64,000 bases of DNA, from assembly GCF_021155775.2 (NCBI RefSeq), contig NC_060235.2, positions 28,870,607 through 28,934,606 on the forward strand, read 5' to 3'. The notes under the pieces are model-generated. The model did no database searches. It had not been told where the DNA came from and was given only the letters and a program-made list of their open reading frames with translations. Each line of letters begins with the position of its first letter. The first letter of the stretch is position 1. Source of the stretch: Neodiprion pinetum. Taxonomy: Eukaryota > Arthropoda > Insecta > Hymenoptera > Diprionidae. The position numbers and the translations under genes are program-made. Positions 52,201 to 64,000 of the stretch are shown piece after piece.

Positions 52201-55200
52201 ATAAAATTACTACTAAGATTTGTTATTGGAGAGGTAAATTCCATTGCATACTTGTGCTATTATATAACTTACACAAAACTACAGGCGTATAACATGGAAA
52301 GAACTTATTACACATAACGCAGTTGCTGAAAGTTGGAAACTACTTTTTCATTCCAGTTTTACATCCATTGGGAACAATCTCTAATTGTAGACAAACCATA
52401 TGTGACTTTGAGAATATCCGCACTGTGTTTGGAAGCTGCTATTATGGACTATGGCTCATCGATACATTTTAGTGTTGGTGGAATATTGCTAGCAGATAAA
52501 ACGAATGCTGGAGTAACTGGTTCATATCTTGAATTAATCTCTACTAACACTGCCCCTGAAGTTATCACAATCTTGTATCGCAAGGTACCTATAACAAATA
52601 ATTCATTTTCGAGTTCGTCATTAAAAATTTATTATTTGCAGGTCAGGGCCAATTGTCCAGACTTCAAATCTCATTTTAAAAGTACAGAGCAATCTTTAAT
52701 AATAGATATTGCCCATATTAACATTATATTTCATCGGCACTCATTCCTGGCTCTAAAAGACTGTTTCGATAAAACTCTGAAGTGAGTAAAATATTGTGTT
52801 ACTCAAAATTTTCACCGTCTGCAAAGCACTGTATAAAATGCAGTGATCTTGAAACATTACAAACATATGAATAGTTTGTTTTGAATTCAGGATCCAGCAT
52901 CTCGAAGAAGTGTATAACTATTTGAAAGTTGATGTCTTTAATAATTCAACGTTCTGGACTAAAAAACCGGATGATCCACCGATTCCACCTGGTAAAAATC
53001 AATGTATAAAATGTCTGTGTATTAGGATGATACTTCTTGACAGTATGGACAATTTTTTGCCGCCAACCCCTAATCGATTATACATAATTTAAAAGAAATC
53101 CCTTTAAAATATCAACTTTTCATCTCGATCTCCAACTGTTTCACAGGAGCGAGATTTTGAATGGCATAATTTACCCTCCTGGGGCAAGAATCAAGGATTG
53201 CTGTAGAAAGCTGACATTTTGAAGAGAATACTTTTCAACTCGTAAAGTCAATTTAAGCAACAACAGCAAAAACATTCATATGTACTCTAAATGAAGACCA
53301 CCCTAGTATGTGTGTGAAATGTCATGATTCTTTTTAGTATATAAGTCATCTGTTATTCTTCTAGGTGCGACAAAATTAAGCTACTCTGCAAGACTAAGTG
53401 TACTTCAGATAACTCTTTGTGATCTAGATACGTCATTACTGGAGATGAAAGTATCGGGTTTAGAAAGTGATTGCATTTATAAAGCTAATGAAAGAATGAT
53501 TCTACGCTTGCATCTAAGAGGCCTCACTGTAATTGATCTTAGTGATATGACATTGTACTCTAAGGTAACTTGCATCTGATATTTTGGAGATTCATATTAC
53601 CTATTCTACTGTAACACAAGCTTCATAATTGTTTCCTACTATTTACAGATCGTCACAGTAGACGAAGATAAAGTGCTGGATTTTAAGTATGTTAGACACA
53701 CTCCAAAGCTTTATAAGTGTTCTGATATCGATGCTAGACAAGATGACATTAAAACGGATGGAAGCTTAAAAGTGTCTCTTGGTCAAATTAATATAATATT
53801 TATTTCGAAGATGATACACGACTGCGAGGTATATTTTCTTTGTGTAGTACTCCACATATACACACATAAACATACATGTTCCGAGTGATAATATTTTGCG
53901 TATAGTTACATGGGATTCAAAGTACAGTTTCGTGGTTACTTTACGTTTGTATACATTGTGATGGGAAATTTTTGTTGCAGAATTTCTTCAAACCATTCAC
54001 ATATCTGATCCCTAGAACTTTATTAAGTTCATTAAGTGATTCTCTACTTCTGAATGTAAAGAAACTGAAACACAGTGCTATCAAGCTCAACTTGTCCCTT
54101 AATTTACACGGACCAACTTTTCTGTTTCCACAAAAAAAAGATGCTCCAAGTCTGTTGGTCTTTGATACAGGTGAATTAATAAAATTTTTACTGAACCTTT
54201 CATACCGCTAGTGCAATTCTATATAAAATATCTAAATTCATAAATACTCATAGTACTCTATTTTTGCTACAATCATGCACGAATTTATCTTGGAATTACT
54301 TTGAACATAGACTTGAAAATTATTATATTTTACATACCGGATTAAGCATAGGTGATGCAAAGTCATTTGGCGTCACCTAAATATCAGCATGCTTTTTCAT
54401 GCTCCATATATTCATTTTATTCAGTAACTTATTCACATTGCTTATTTTGTCATCCACAGGCATTTTAACGATCGAAAATTTCTTCAAAACAGAAGAACTG
54501 TCCATGCAGTCCAATGTTAATGGCAGTTCTTCTGAATCCATAGTAATTGATAATACCTTGATTGAACTGAAATCAGTCACGTTATCCAGAGCAATTATGA
54601 TGTTGAGTGGAAATTTAGAATCTCAAGTAAGCATTAACTACAGCCTACAGTTTCTATGTTTGGTAAACCATCATATTCTCCAGTATGAAAATAAATTGTT
54701 CTAAATCGACTGCTAATAAGAATTTCCATAAATAGGAACCTATCTTGGAACCGGTGTTTATTCGTCTCGATTTGAACAGAAAAATTGACCATAAAACCGC
54801 AATGGCATTGGGCTCTTACAATCAGTGTATTTGTCAATGTGACCTTAAGGGAACCATTGATGTGATACTAGTAAATATTGGCCACAGAGATCTTACATCT
54901 GCACTATCCATTTGGGAAGATAACATTTCTAAAATCATAACAATCGGTAATATTCTTATTATATCATAGGTATAAATATAACAAATTTGTAATATTTTCG
55001 AATAACGAATAGAGACTATAGAGTATAGAGAAATCTGTTCAGAAATGCTTCAAATCTGATCTTTTTTTAAGGTACAAATCCACCATTGGAGGAAAACGTC
55101 TTGCTTCAACCTATTGCACCTAATGTTACGTCGGACGATACAACAGTTAGAAAGCTCGAGGCGTTTTTCTCACAAAATGAGCATCCTTTTTGTGAAATAA

Positions 55201-58200
55201 GTCTGAAACTGTTACTTGAGGGGCTGCAGCTCAATCTGTTTTCTGATACAGAGGAGGTAAATTTAATATTTGCCCGAAGTTAGAAATTAATATTGGAAAA
55301 TAAAATTTTCAAACTTTAAAAGACGTCTGTTCTGTTAATGTTTTCAATATCGTACCTGAAATAGTATTTCACTAATCTATACCTCATAAAAGAGTAAAGC
55401 AACATCTGCTAATCTAAGGATGATTTTTGTAGATGCTAAGTTCACCAGTACGTGATTTTAACCATGGTTTATGTAAACTGACGATAGGCGAAGTAACTTT
55501 GTCTCTGGATGTGTATAATGATGAGAGTTTGATAATGAAATTATCTGTCCGGAGCTGTTTGTTAGAAGATGTTCGTAGAGATGATAGTATCGTTATACGA
55601 AAGTAAGTAAAGTGCTTGGTAGTTATATAAATAACCACAAAGCATTAATTTTTCCGTTTCAATAATTGACCACCAATTCTTTAGATTTGGTACAAAACCT
55701 TTCTAAGTATAAAAATGTGGTACATGTTTCAGAATAATTCAATCGCACTCCCAGAATATAGGGGCTGATATGTCTAACATTTCAATTTCTACTCCCCCAA
55801 TATTGGACTTTACATTTGAACAGACTCAAGCTGGAGATAAGTGCATTAACATCCTTATTGAAGAAACTCGTCTCAATTTATCCATGTCATTTCTCATACA
55901 CATTGGAAGATATATTATAGACTCTATACCAGGAGATCCAGTTGACAGAGGAGTTATTAATGAGGGGTATATTGGAGATGGTAATATTATGGTACGTTAG
56001 CTTGAAGCAGCGTTTATTACATTGATTGTGTATATATGTGATTGATTAGATGCGAATAACGAATACAATTTATTAATTATATTGGGCTTCAGATGAAGTT
56101 CTCTAATTTTTTTGAAGTTTATCACCTTTCGTGTCTGTATTAAATTAATACGGTGTATAAGTATAGCCATGGAGAAAAAATTTTCATAGGTTTCCACAAC
56201 CCTCCGTTTAGTTTTATATAAAAATATCTTAAATAGAGTAATTTTTACCTTCTGTTACTTTTGACAAAGATCTGATTCTACAGTTTATCATTCACCTCAT
56301 AATTTTTAGACAAATTTATCTGACTCAAGAGGTGCTGAATACGAATCTCAAAGAGAACCAACACTGAATAACTATGCGAACTTGCATGTAGTACAGTTGG
56401 AAGAAAAACCAGGTATTTATAACAGTCTTTTTATCCTTCGGAATCAAAGAATTATTTTATGCTGTATTTGGAGTTTTCATTTCGGGTCTAATTGGAAATT
56501 TTCGGTTTAATGTACAATTGCATGTGATAATATAGGAGTCTCAGTATCAGTACGAATCCGGAAACCAGAATTACTTTTGTTTGGAGACTTGAAAGCTAGC
56601 AACGCACATGCAGTTCTTTTTCAAGCTGAACTTATTATTGAGAGCAGTACACACGATGGGGTTTCATCAATTGTGTGCTCTTTGTCTGATGTTCAGGCTA
56701 AAAGTAAAAGCCAAGCCGAATATAGAAAGCAACCACCACACTGGGTAAGGAATGATTTAGTACAGTATTTTCTATCAAATGTTCAAATTTGTTGGTATAA
56801 ATGAAAAAAAATTTGTAAAGGTTTTACGGCCGTGTGACATTGAGATTTCAAAAACTATGAAACTACCAAATCATGATATTCATGTTATGGCTAGCGTGAG
56901 TTCAGTTGATATCCATTTATCTGCCAGCACTGTACAAACATTCACCAATGTAAGTATATTTTTCATCTCCTTTTTGTTTTAATCATATAAACATATTCTT
57001 TACGTTCTTAGAACTTTTGATTAATGGTTAGTGACAAATCCAATTTACAGAAATTAGATTTGTCGACTAGTTCAAATTTTGTTGAGATATTTCTTTTTGC
57101 TCAACAGATAATACAAGACGTCATTTATTTTTTGAAATCTAACGAACTTGACAATAAACACGTATATCATGAATTTGTTCCCCACAACGACCTATGGTCT
57201 CAAAAAAAAGTATCTTGCATTCCATACAAAGCATATAGACAAGGTATGACAAATAAGTTTCTATCTGTTTGTATATTTTATAAATTATTTCACTTAATAG
57301 AAATGTGATTTATTGCAGACTCATTTACGCGAATACTTTTTGATGATTCCAACAAGCAATGTGAAACGTTTCAATTAAAGCCAGTTTCTATTTGTATACT
57401 ACTGGAGATGGAAGATACGATCGAAAGGATTCCTGTAATGATGGCACAGCTTGAAATTGATGCTTTCCTTCAAGATTGGAACTACAAATTTCACATGGAA
57501 TGTTCGTGCACGATTTATTTACTTGGTTCAGGTTCTTTAGAATAATTCATGGAAAACTGTATGGGTCGCATAGAAGATGATATTAGGCTGCAGGAAACGT
57601 ATCTATTTTGCCATTTACTCTGTTTGTATTTGAACAACTGGCAATTTCGTATTTCGTTCAATCTCACACGTGTAATTTTGGATTCCTTATTTGCACAAAA
57701 GCGCCTGATATATAATCTGAATGTGATAAGGCTATTAGTAAAGTATGAGCCTATTTTTTTTTTTTTTTCAACAAAAAATTCAAATTCCTTGGGAATCACG
57801 TAAAATATCTGTTGGGAAAGTTTAATATTTGAAGTTGCACCTAATATGCTTTTGTATAGTGCTAAATGTACCTTGTAACATAAGAATATTACAACGCAGC
57901 TACAATGAAGTTACAAGCCTCATGTTACAATATCAATGCTGGAGCTTGGGAACCCTTGATCGAACCTTGTATGAAAAATGACAATGTTTATAAACCCTGG
58001 GAACTGATATTCAGAGTGGGTATTTTTTCATTCAATGAATGCATCCGCGAATCTTTTCAGCTATTTATTTCTTGTTAATTACGTGTAATCCTCTTCAGGT
58101 ATACCAGTCCGACTCTTATGAAATAAGCACATGTGGTAAAGAGATACGAAACCAAAAACGAGAAGCGTTCACAGAAAGTAAAACAAAAAAGAAAGGATTA

Positions 58201-61200
58201 GAAGAAGATGAAGCAGAAAATAACGATGGAATGTTGTTCATACATCCAGATTATTTTGCGTCTTCCAAAATGAATAAAAGTATACGAATTACAGATAAGC
58301 CCACGAGTCAAGTAACTTTTTAGCTCACTTATTTTTTAGCCATTTCATGAATACCATAAACTATTTCCTGATTTTTGAAAGGTTACTTATAAGCTCGTTA
58401 GATTTAATTTATTTTACAATTTGTGTCATACCATCAGATATTCAAAAAATTCTACATATGTTACTAAGATTCTGATATTTCACGTGTATTTACCTATCAT
58501 ATTTATAAAATTAGATTACAGTTTTGAATACAACGATGATTCAGACTCTGATAATGAAGGATCGATAAGAACTCTCACTGGAACTTTTGGCCATTTATTC
58601 ATTAGGTATGGTCAATACTTGTACAGCAAATTAATTGGCGTTACAAGTATTTATCAGCTAGGATTTTTTTTTAGGGATGAAAGTGACGAAGAAACTAGCG
58701 ATTCAGATGATACAAGTGGCGATGAGGATGAAGGAGTACACATTTCAGATGAAAACATGGATGATCATATGATGAGTGAGTATCTATGTTTTTTTTAATT
58801 TGACTCCGTTTGAATTTAATGTGGTCGTTATTTATTGAAATATTTTGTAATACACGATAAACTCTCGATTATTACAGATGATTGTTCTGAACATGAAAAT
58901 GGTATTAAAGAAAATCATCTAGCGACTTACATGATACTAGATGCAAAAGATAAACTGAATTTCACAATTACGCCAAATACGATCCATACATTTAGTACAA
59001 TACTGTCATCGATTTTAAAAAGCAGTAGTGGAATTCCAATAATAGCAACAAATGCAGGAAAACTGACTTTACGAAATGATATCGGATATGCTAGTAAAGT
59101 GGAGTTACTTAAAATAGATGAGGTAACGCCTTTTTGACAGTATAGTAGAAACTTGGACAGTGTCTAAAACAGACTTAAGATGTCCTATGTAATTCTATAC
59201 CTGAAATTCAGTTCAAAATATATGTGAATCTATGTCGTTATATATGCTTACAGGAAAATTCGAAAATTCATACTCGTTTAATTGCCTTTGCCAATTACCA
59301 TACAGCAGATTCTATGGAAAACACTCCGAGTAGTCCAGAAACTGAGAAATTCCCTGAATCAACTAGTTTAACAGTTGTAGAGAGGTATATTCGCATAATT
59401 GATAGTAAGAGATCGAAATTTGTGGCTTTAAAAACTAAATGCTCTAAATCATTCTAGTTTTGACGGTGGATTCAATGATTGTTCAACTTCCTATATTCAA
59501 AAAGATTTTTCCTTCGTTGCACAAACTCCAAGTGAATCCGTAACCAAAATTTACAATATGGTTACTGAAGAACGCTTACAGATTCAAATTGAAGGTGTGT
59601 TATTGTATGGCATGTTTGCTCATTACCTCAAATACCTTAAGTTAACGCATGGCAATTCATGAAGCTAAGATAGCTAAAGAAAACTTCATTTCAATTAGCT
59701 CTAGCAAATGGCATTGCAACTTAACTTTACATGTATGAATGGTAATAGATTCAAAATTTTGTGTTTTAAGTAGAATATGAGCGGAATGTCACATTCGATT
59801 TCTTTAAACTAATTCTGTGTCTTCATTTTCGAACAGGATTTGAGGATACTCTTGTCTACTGTCCAAAGAGACAGGGTTTCAAACTGATCTCATTACAACC
59901 CATGCGTTATGGTGTTAGGCATCACTTGATGGTGCATGTTGAAACAAACGATCACTTTCATCGAACTATAACCATTTCCTCTCCTCTACAGGTATAAAAA
60001 TTCATGATATTGGTAGAGTGAATAGTCGATTAGCGCTCATGATAAACGTAACGTTAGTAACTGTTGTTAAACCTTTATAGAATTCTAGTAATTTACACAG
60101 TTCACCTCGTTTCAGATTCGAAATGAAACTTCATTTGCAATCGGACTTTATTATAAGAAGAAACTAGCGGAGAAAATGAATGTATCGATTATTGGAGAAA
60201 CATTAAATCCTTTTGACGATAACATCAGAATGTCAATTATCGAACCAGACGAAATTATCAATGTCCCATTGTATGCTGCTTATCACTATCAGATACATGT
60301 TCAACCAGCGTATATAGAGTGAGCGAGTTTAAATCAAATTATTTCTGAAAAGATGGCTGTTTATGTTTATAAAATTTACCAATCCCAAGTATCTTTTAAT
60401 ATTTTCAAAAGTAATTATTCTTGAGATGCTTAATTTTCCATTTAAGTTTTATACCATGGCATCTTTGTACACAGAAAATACCAAGTAAGCGAGGCTGGAA
60501 TATGCTGGAAAGAATTGAGTAATAATTTAAACACAGCAAAAGATATTTACTGCTACACAAAGGACGAGATGAATCAATCTGTATTTGCTGTAAAGGTACG
60601 AAACATCTTCGTGAAATTCTGTTATGTGTATGCATACTTTAATATGTGTTGTCTAATAAATCAACAATTGGTAAATTCTGTTTGATGTAATTCCAATTTT
60701 GACTCACCATAAATCTCCTTATCATCGCTTCAACTATTTTTTGTTTCAGGTATTATGTGCTAAAAGACTTACAGTTGACACGAACTCTCGCATACCAAAC
60801 TATCAAATCAGAATACTACCCCCACTTGTATTTTATAGCCGAATACCAGTTGCTGTAGATATTAAGATTCCAGAAATAAAATATGATGTTAGGATTGAAC
60901 CAGGCGAAAACATAACTATACACACTTTGAAGCTTAGCAATAACCCAAAGATAACTTTTGAGGTGAGTAAAATAGAATTATACTAACAACAGAAATTTTA
61001 TGTCTCCAATTATTCGTCTCCTAAAAACCGAAAAAGTAAGATAATAATTAATGTTTGAAGTTTGCAATTTCATTGTTACCCCTATTTGAGCTGGATCTTA
61101 TGTACATATCAATTACAGTATTAAGAATGTTTTTTATAATTGATAATGTTTATTACATGTTTTTTTTTTTTTTGGTTATTTTATTCTAATACCATAGCAG

Positions 61201-64000
61201 AGCTTTTAAAAAAACTAAGAATATCATTGCTTAGATTCGAAATTACATTGGCAATACATGGACTGGTATAATATCTATATCAAACGAATCAGAAACGAAG
61301 CTAGCGAAGATGGTGCCTGATAACGATCCAAAAAATTTAAATCCATTTTTATTAAGCATCCGGCAGGATTGGAAAGAAAGTTGGGCGATTACTATTTATG
61401 CACAATACTGGATTGTAAACAAAACTGGATTCCCACTAGACATACGAGTAAGAATGCCAATATTATGGATCACTGCTATTTCATTAGAATCAAATTTAAA
61501 ATAACAATGGAGAAAACATCTATTTACTTTTACAGGAAACATGCTCGAATATGATATATGAGATTCAAGGAAAAGAACCAGTGCTATTCGCATATAAAAA
61601 CAACCGTCATCGACTTATTCGATTGAGGGCTCAACAGTCTGGTTGGTCGCCAGCCTTTGGATTGGATTCAGTTGGTTCGACAGGGTTAGTTATCTGCAAA
61701 GATACCGAAAGAAAGAGGAAATATGAAATTCAACTTCACGTTACCATCTCTGAACTCTGTCCTGTGTTAACTAAAATAGTTACATTTTTACCCAATTTTT
61801 TGGTCGTCAACAAGACTAGACGAAGTTTAAGATTTATGGAAGATAATGAAGAAGCTGATCTTTGGAATGATTTAGCAGGTGGACAGGTAAACTTGAAAAT
61901 AATTAGTAATGCTGAACATATGCAACAGAAGATCGAACGACATATCCTAAAGATGTTTCAATTTCAGGCCACTCCATTTTGGCCATATACAGATTCGATG
62001 CGAATGTGTATTAAATGGGGCAACAGTCAATTGGTTTCTCAATATTTTGACATAACGAAGATACAGAAGACAGTTCTAAGAATGGATCATGGGGTTTGTA
62101 ATTTGCATGCCATGTACAAGTGTGCTAGCTGCTATGGTATAAATTTGATTTATTTTCCAATTCTTTTACAGACCGCTGTATGCGTTGATGTTTGTGGTGG
62201 AAGTAATACTCCATTTTCAATAATATTCCACAAATATCAGAATGGAGATGCTCCTGTCAGAGTTGATAATCTTTGCCAAGACTTATTCCTTAAAATCAAT
62301 CAGGCTGGTATGGGTCAAGTAGCTTTACTAAACCCTTATCAAAGCTTATTATACACATGGGACGAACCAACCAAGAACAGAGAGCTTATCTGGAATGTTT
62401 ACAACAACGAAGGTGATGGGTATAATGCTAAGTTCACCAAGGTAGAACTTTTATTTAAAAATACTTCAACTACATAGGCCTAGTTCTGTCGCATTCTGAA
62501 CAAGTGATTGATGAGTGCGATAGTAAGACAAATCAAAATTTTTTTTCAGGATGGTTATGGACAGGAAACTGTTTCGTTTCGAACTTTGAAACAGTCTACT
62601 TCACCAACTTACTCTGTATCTTTAGCAAAAAAGTTGACCTTTGGCATGAAAGGTTCATCTTCGACTTCAGTTACTGAAGATTATGTCGATTACGAGGCTG
62701 TATCGGATAGCGAAAGATCAGAGGTACATTGTTTGATTCTGTTATGACATAAAAAAAATCAGATTCCTGTCTTTGATTTCTTAAATATTTCAAAACCTGT
62801 GCAACTAGCATCCGTCTGAATAAAAATGAGATGTTGTGTGTAAAAATCCCAATTGCCATGCGAAGTATTGTCGAATACCCAATTCTAATTAATCATTATA
62901 GCAACGGAAAATAAGTTTATTCTATTCATATTATTTACAGAACGTGAACAAGATTTGTAATGATGAAGTAATAGTATACTGGGTTAGTTTTATGGAAAAA
63001 CATCAAAGAGTGCTCCTCTTTACTCAAGATGAAAATATTTTTCAAAAGGCAAAAACTATCGTTGAGCCCGAATTCAGTGAGAAAGAAATATTCATCTCCT
63101 TGTCCGGAATCGGCCTGAGCATTGTAAGTTTGTCATATACTTTTAATAAATCTACTCTCTAATTACGTCTTATTTTTAATATCAAAACGCCAGATTCAAG
63201 CTTGAACTGCTTGCTACTGTTTAATTTGTATTTATTCCATAAACCAACGTGTGTGATTTTGTCCAAGAAATTTGGAAATTTAGTCTTAGCATGTTTATAC
63301 AGCGTCACAAATTATATTAGAAAACTATAATGATGCCTAACCATTTTAATATACATAGTCAATGCAGTCGGCTATGATTGTGAAGGAATTGGCATACTTT
63401 AGTATCACGGATTCATCGGCCATATGGGAACTTTATTTTGGAAAACGTTGGAAGACACTATCTTTAGAATTGAGTGCATGGATGGAGGACAGATATCAAA
63501 ATTCATATCAAAAAACACAATTAGAAGATCTAATTGATGTACGGTATATTTTTATGTACTAACTGTTGGTACTGATAAAGAACTCGCCAATCTTTATTGA
63601 CATTGCATATTCAACAGGTTGATTTTGAAAAAATGCATATGACTAAACCATTTTATGCTAAATTGAGGCGAAGTTATTCACCTGGAATTTGGCTGCATTG
63701 TAGAAAATCTTTTTCCAACATATATGTAGAAGGAAAAATCCACAGAGTACAGGTATAATTTTTTATTATAAATCAGACAATTAATTCTATTTTCTGGGTT
63801 GTGGGATTAGTTGATCTGACAAATCTTGATATGAAACTCCAGTATGAGGTTGATCCGCTCAATCCTATTTACTATTTTATCAGATTGACAACCAACTCCA
63901 TGACGCTGTTTTCCCTGTGGTTTTATATTTCTGGCCTTCAAGATCTCTATCAAATGGTGTTAGGAGCAAAAAGCTGAAATCTTGCTTAGAGTTTGCTTTT
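47177..64000 (+). CDS. VPS13-family bridge-like lipid-transfer protein (VPS13A/C class), 3' end cut by window edge
   Basis: VPS13 proteins are long hydrophobic-groove bridges that move phospholipids between organelles at contact sites. About 50 exons with GT-AG introns encode about 2990 residues in one frame. The N-terminus MFEGAVAALLNRFLGNYVED, followed by IPWTGLTSQPVIVSIEDIYI and HVRYED, is the chorein domain. Repeating beta-groove modules follow, with a VPS13 repeat motif (PPILDFTFEQTQ...) at exon 26, then VPLYAAYHYQIHVQPA and ATPFWPYTD of the VAB/SHR-BD region, and QRVLLFTQDE. The last exon in view (63884-64000, NQLHDAVFPVVLYFWP) runs off the edge, so the ATG2-C/PH C-terminal end (several hundred residues) is missing. 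The IPW-x-x-L-x-SQPV pattern points to the A/C class rather than VPS13B or D. One junction (exon 8 to 9) is not resolved. Exon coordinates are in the segment entries. Confidence 0.92.
49445..52781 (+). other. VPS13 exons 8-17
   Basis: Exons: 49445-about 49660, about 49928-50183, 50331-50443, 50537-50745, 50859-51025, 51341-51458, 51547-51858, 52101-52233, 52357-52584, 52642-52781. They include YIVIPQNGLVQK, joined across a 113-nt intron to EGNLLLLDVGRI, a conserved VPS13 block. The exon 8 donor is uncertain: the best GT (49659) would leave phase 1, while the next exon needs phase 0. No clear EFFDAxE (FFAT) motif is seen where A/C-type proteins usually carry one (exons 14-16). Confidence 0.8.
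52891..58279 (+). other. VPS13 exons 18-33: central groove repeats
   Basis: Exons: 52891-52991, 53365-53564, 53649-53828, 53981-54170, 54460-54626, 54736-54946, 55072-55256, 55433-55602, 55733-55991, 56310-56412, 56536-56744, 56821-56949, 57108-57243, 57319-57501, 57900-58015, 58099-58279 (or 58311). Junction phases agree. Exon 26 holds the VPS13 mid-domain motif (PPILDFTFEQTQAGDKCINI) and exon 32 the AGAWEPLIEPC...PWEL motif that precedes the VAB region. Exons are about 100-260 nt and introns are mostly 60-400 nt. Confidence 0.85.
58515..59991 (+). other. VPS13 exons 34-39: acidic insert and lead-in to VAB domain
   Basis: Exons: 58515-58605, 58675-58775, 58878-59122, 59254-59384, 59458-59594, 59837-59991. 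Exons 34-35 encode an acidic, low-complexity run of about 60 residues (DDSDSDNEGS, DESDEETSDSDDTSGDEDEG) that is probably disordered. Exon 36 then returns to folded sequence (KLNFTITPNTIHTFSTIL). The exon 33 to 34 junction fits phase 1 with the donor at 58280. Confidence 0.8.
60116..64000 (+). other. VPS13 exons 40-51: VAB/SHR-BD region
   Basis: Exons: 60116-60318, 60475-60595, 60750-60962, 61235-61447, 61536-61886, 61968-62093, 62172-62441, 62550-62723, 62941-63123, 63359-63538, 63618-63752, 63884-64000 (cut by window end). Key motifs are NVPLYAAYHYQIHVQPA, WNDLAGGQ joined to ATPFWPYTD, LYTWDEP and QRVLLFTQDE. The VAB (SHR-BD) domain binds adaptors that decide which organelle VPS13 attaches to. 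The introns 61887-61967 and 62094-62171 are multiples of three without stop codons. Confidence 0.88.

Noticed and set aside
47177..64000. VPS13 as a pseudogene with many frame breaks
   Set aside because: Nearly every break is at a GT-AG intron with matching phase, and the protein aligns continuously with the family. Only one junction is unclear.
1..64000. CRISPR arrays, bacterial operons, integrated viral genes, tRNA or rRNA genes
   Set aside because: None could be supported by reading both strands. A tRNAscan or Infernal run would be needed to exclude small RNA genes in the long introns.

Overview
The window is nuclear DNA from an animal, most likely a holometabolous insect. Coding is split into many short exons with GT-AG introns, the intergenic DNA is AT-rich, and every gene is recognisable as a conserved insect or animal gene. 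The overall look (AT-rich spacers, long osa introns with CpG-dense patches, sequence style of the predicted proteins) fits a hymenopteran such as a sawfly, but the order and species are inferred and not proven.

Five protein-coding genes are supported. From left to right: (1) osa (ARID1/BAF250-type SWI/SNF subunit), minus strand, 20 coding exons over 3036-32504, giving a predicted protein of 2037 aa. (2) An NKRF-type RNA-binding protein, plus strand, 7 exons at 34063-36271, about 424 aa, with XTBD, dsRBD, G-patch and R3H regions. (3) UDP-N-acetylhexosamine pyrophosphorylase (UAP1/mummy), minus strand, one uninterrupted 472-aa reading frame at 39456-40874. (4) NPRL3, a GATOR1 subunit, minus strand, 8 exons at 41931-45210, about 544 aa. 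(5) A VPS13-family lipid-transfer protein of the VPS13A/C class, plus strand, starting at 47177 and running off the right edge after about 50 exons and about 2990 residues.

Layout: osa and NKRF are divergent over a 1.56-kb gap. NKRF and UAP1 are convergent. UAP1 and NPRL3 are in tandem on the minus strand. NPRL3 and VPS13 are divergent across about 2 kb. The genes do unrelated housekeeping or developmental jobs: chromatin remodelling, RNA processing, UDP-GlcNAc supply for chitin and glycosylation, TORC1 nutrient signalling, and lipid transfer at membrane contacts. No shared pathway or operon is implied.

Non-coding features of note are: a composite of perfect direct and inverted repeats inside an osa intron (12430-12910); a small element with near-perfect terminal inverted repeats (16327-16631); a more degraded element (37787-38148); a 24-bp perfect palindrome beside an osa 3' splice site (7366-7389); a CpG-dense block inside the largest osa intron (about 21.7-24.4 kb) that could be an internal promoter; and a short telomere-like CCTAA tract (45496-45523). 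I found no convincing RNA gene, CRISPR array, virus-derived gene or wholly new system. The most interesting leads are the repeat composite, the intronless UAP1, the two readable 'exitron-like' introns in VPS13 and the divergent VPS13 paralogue.
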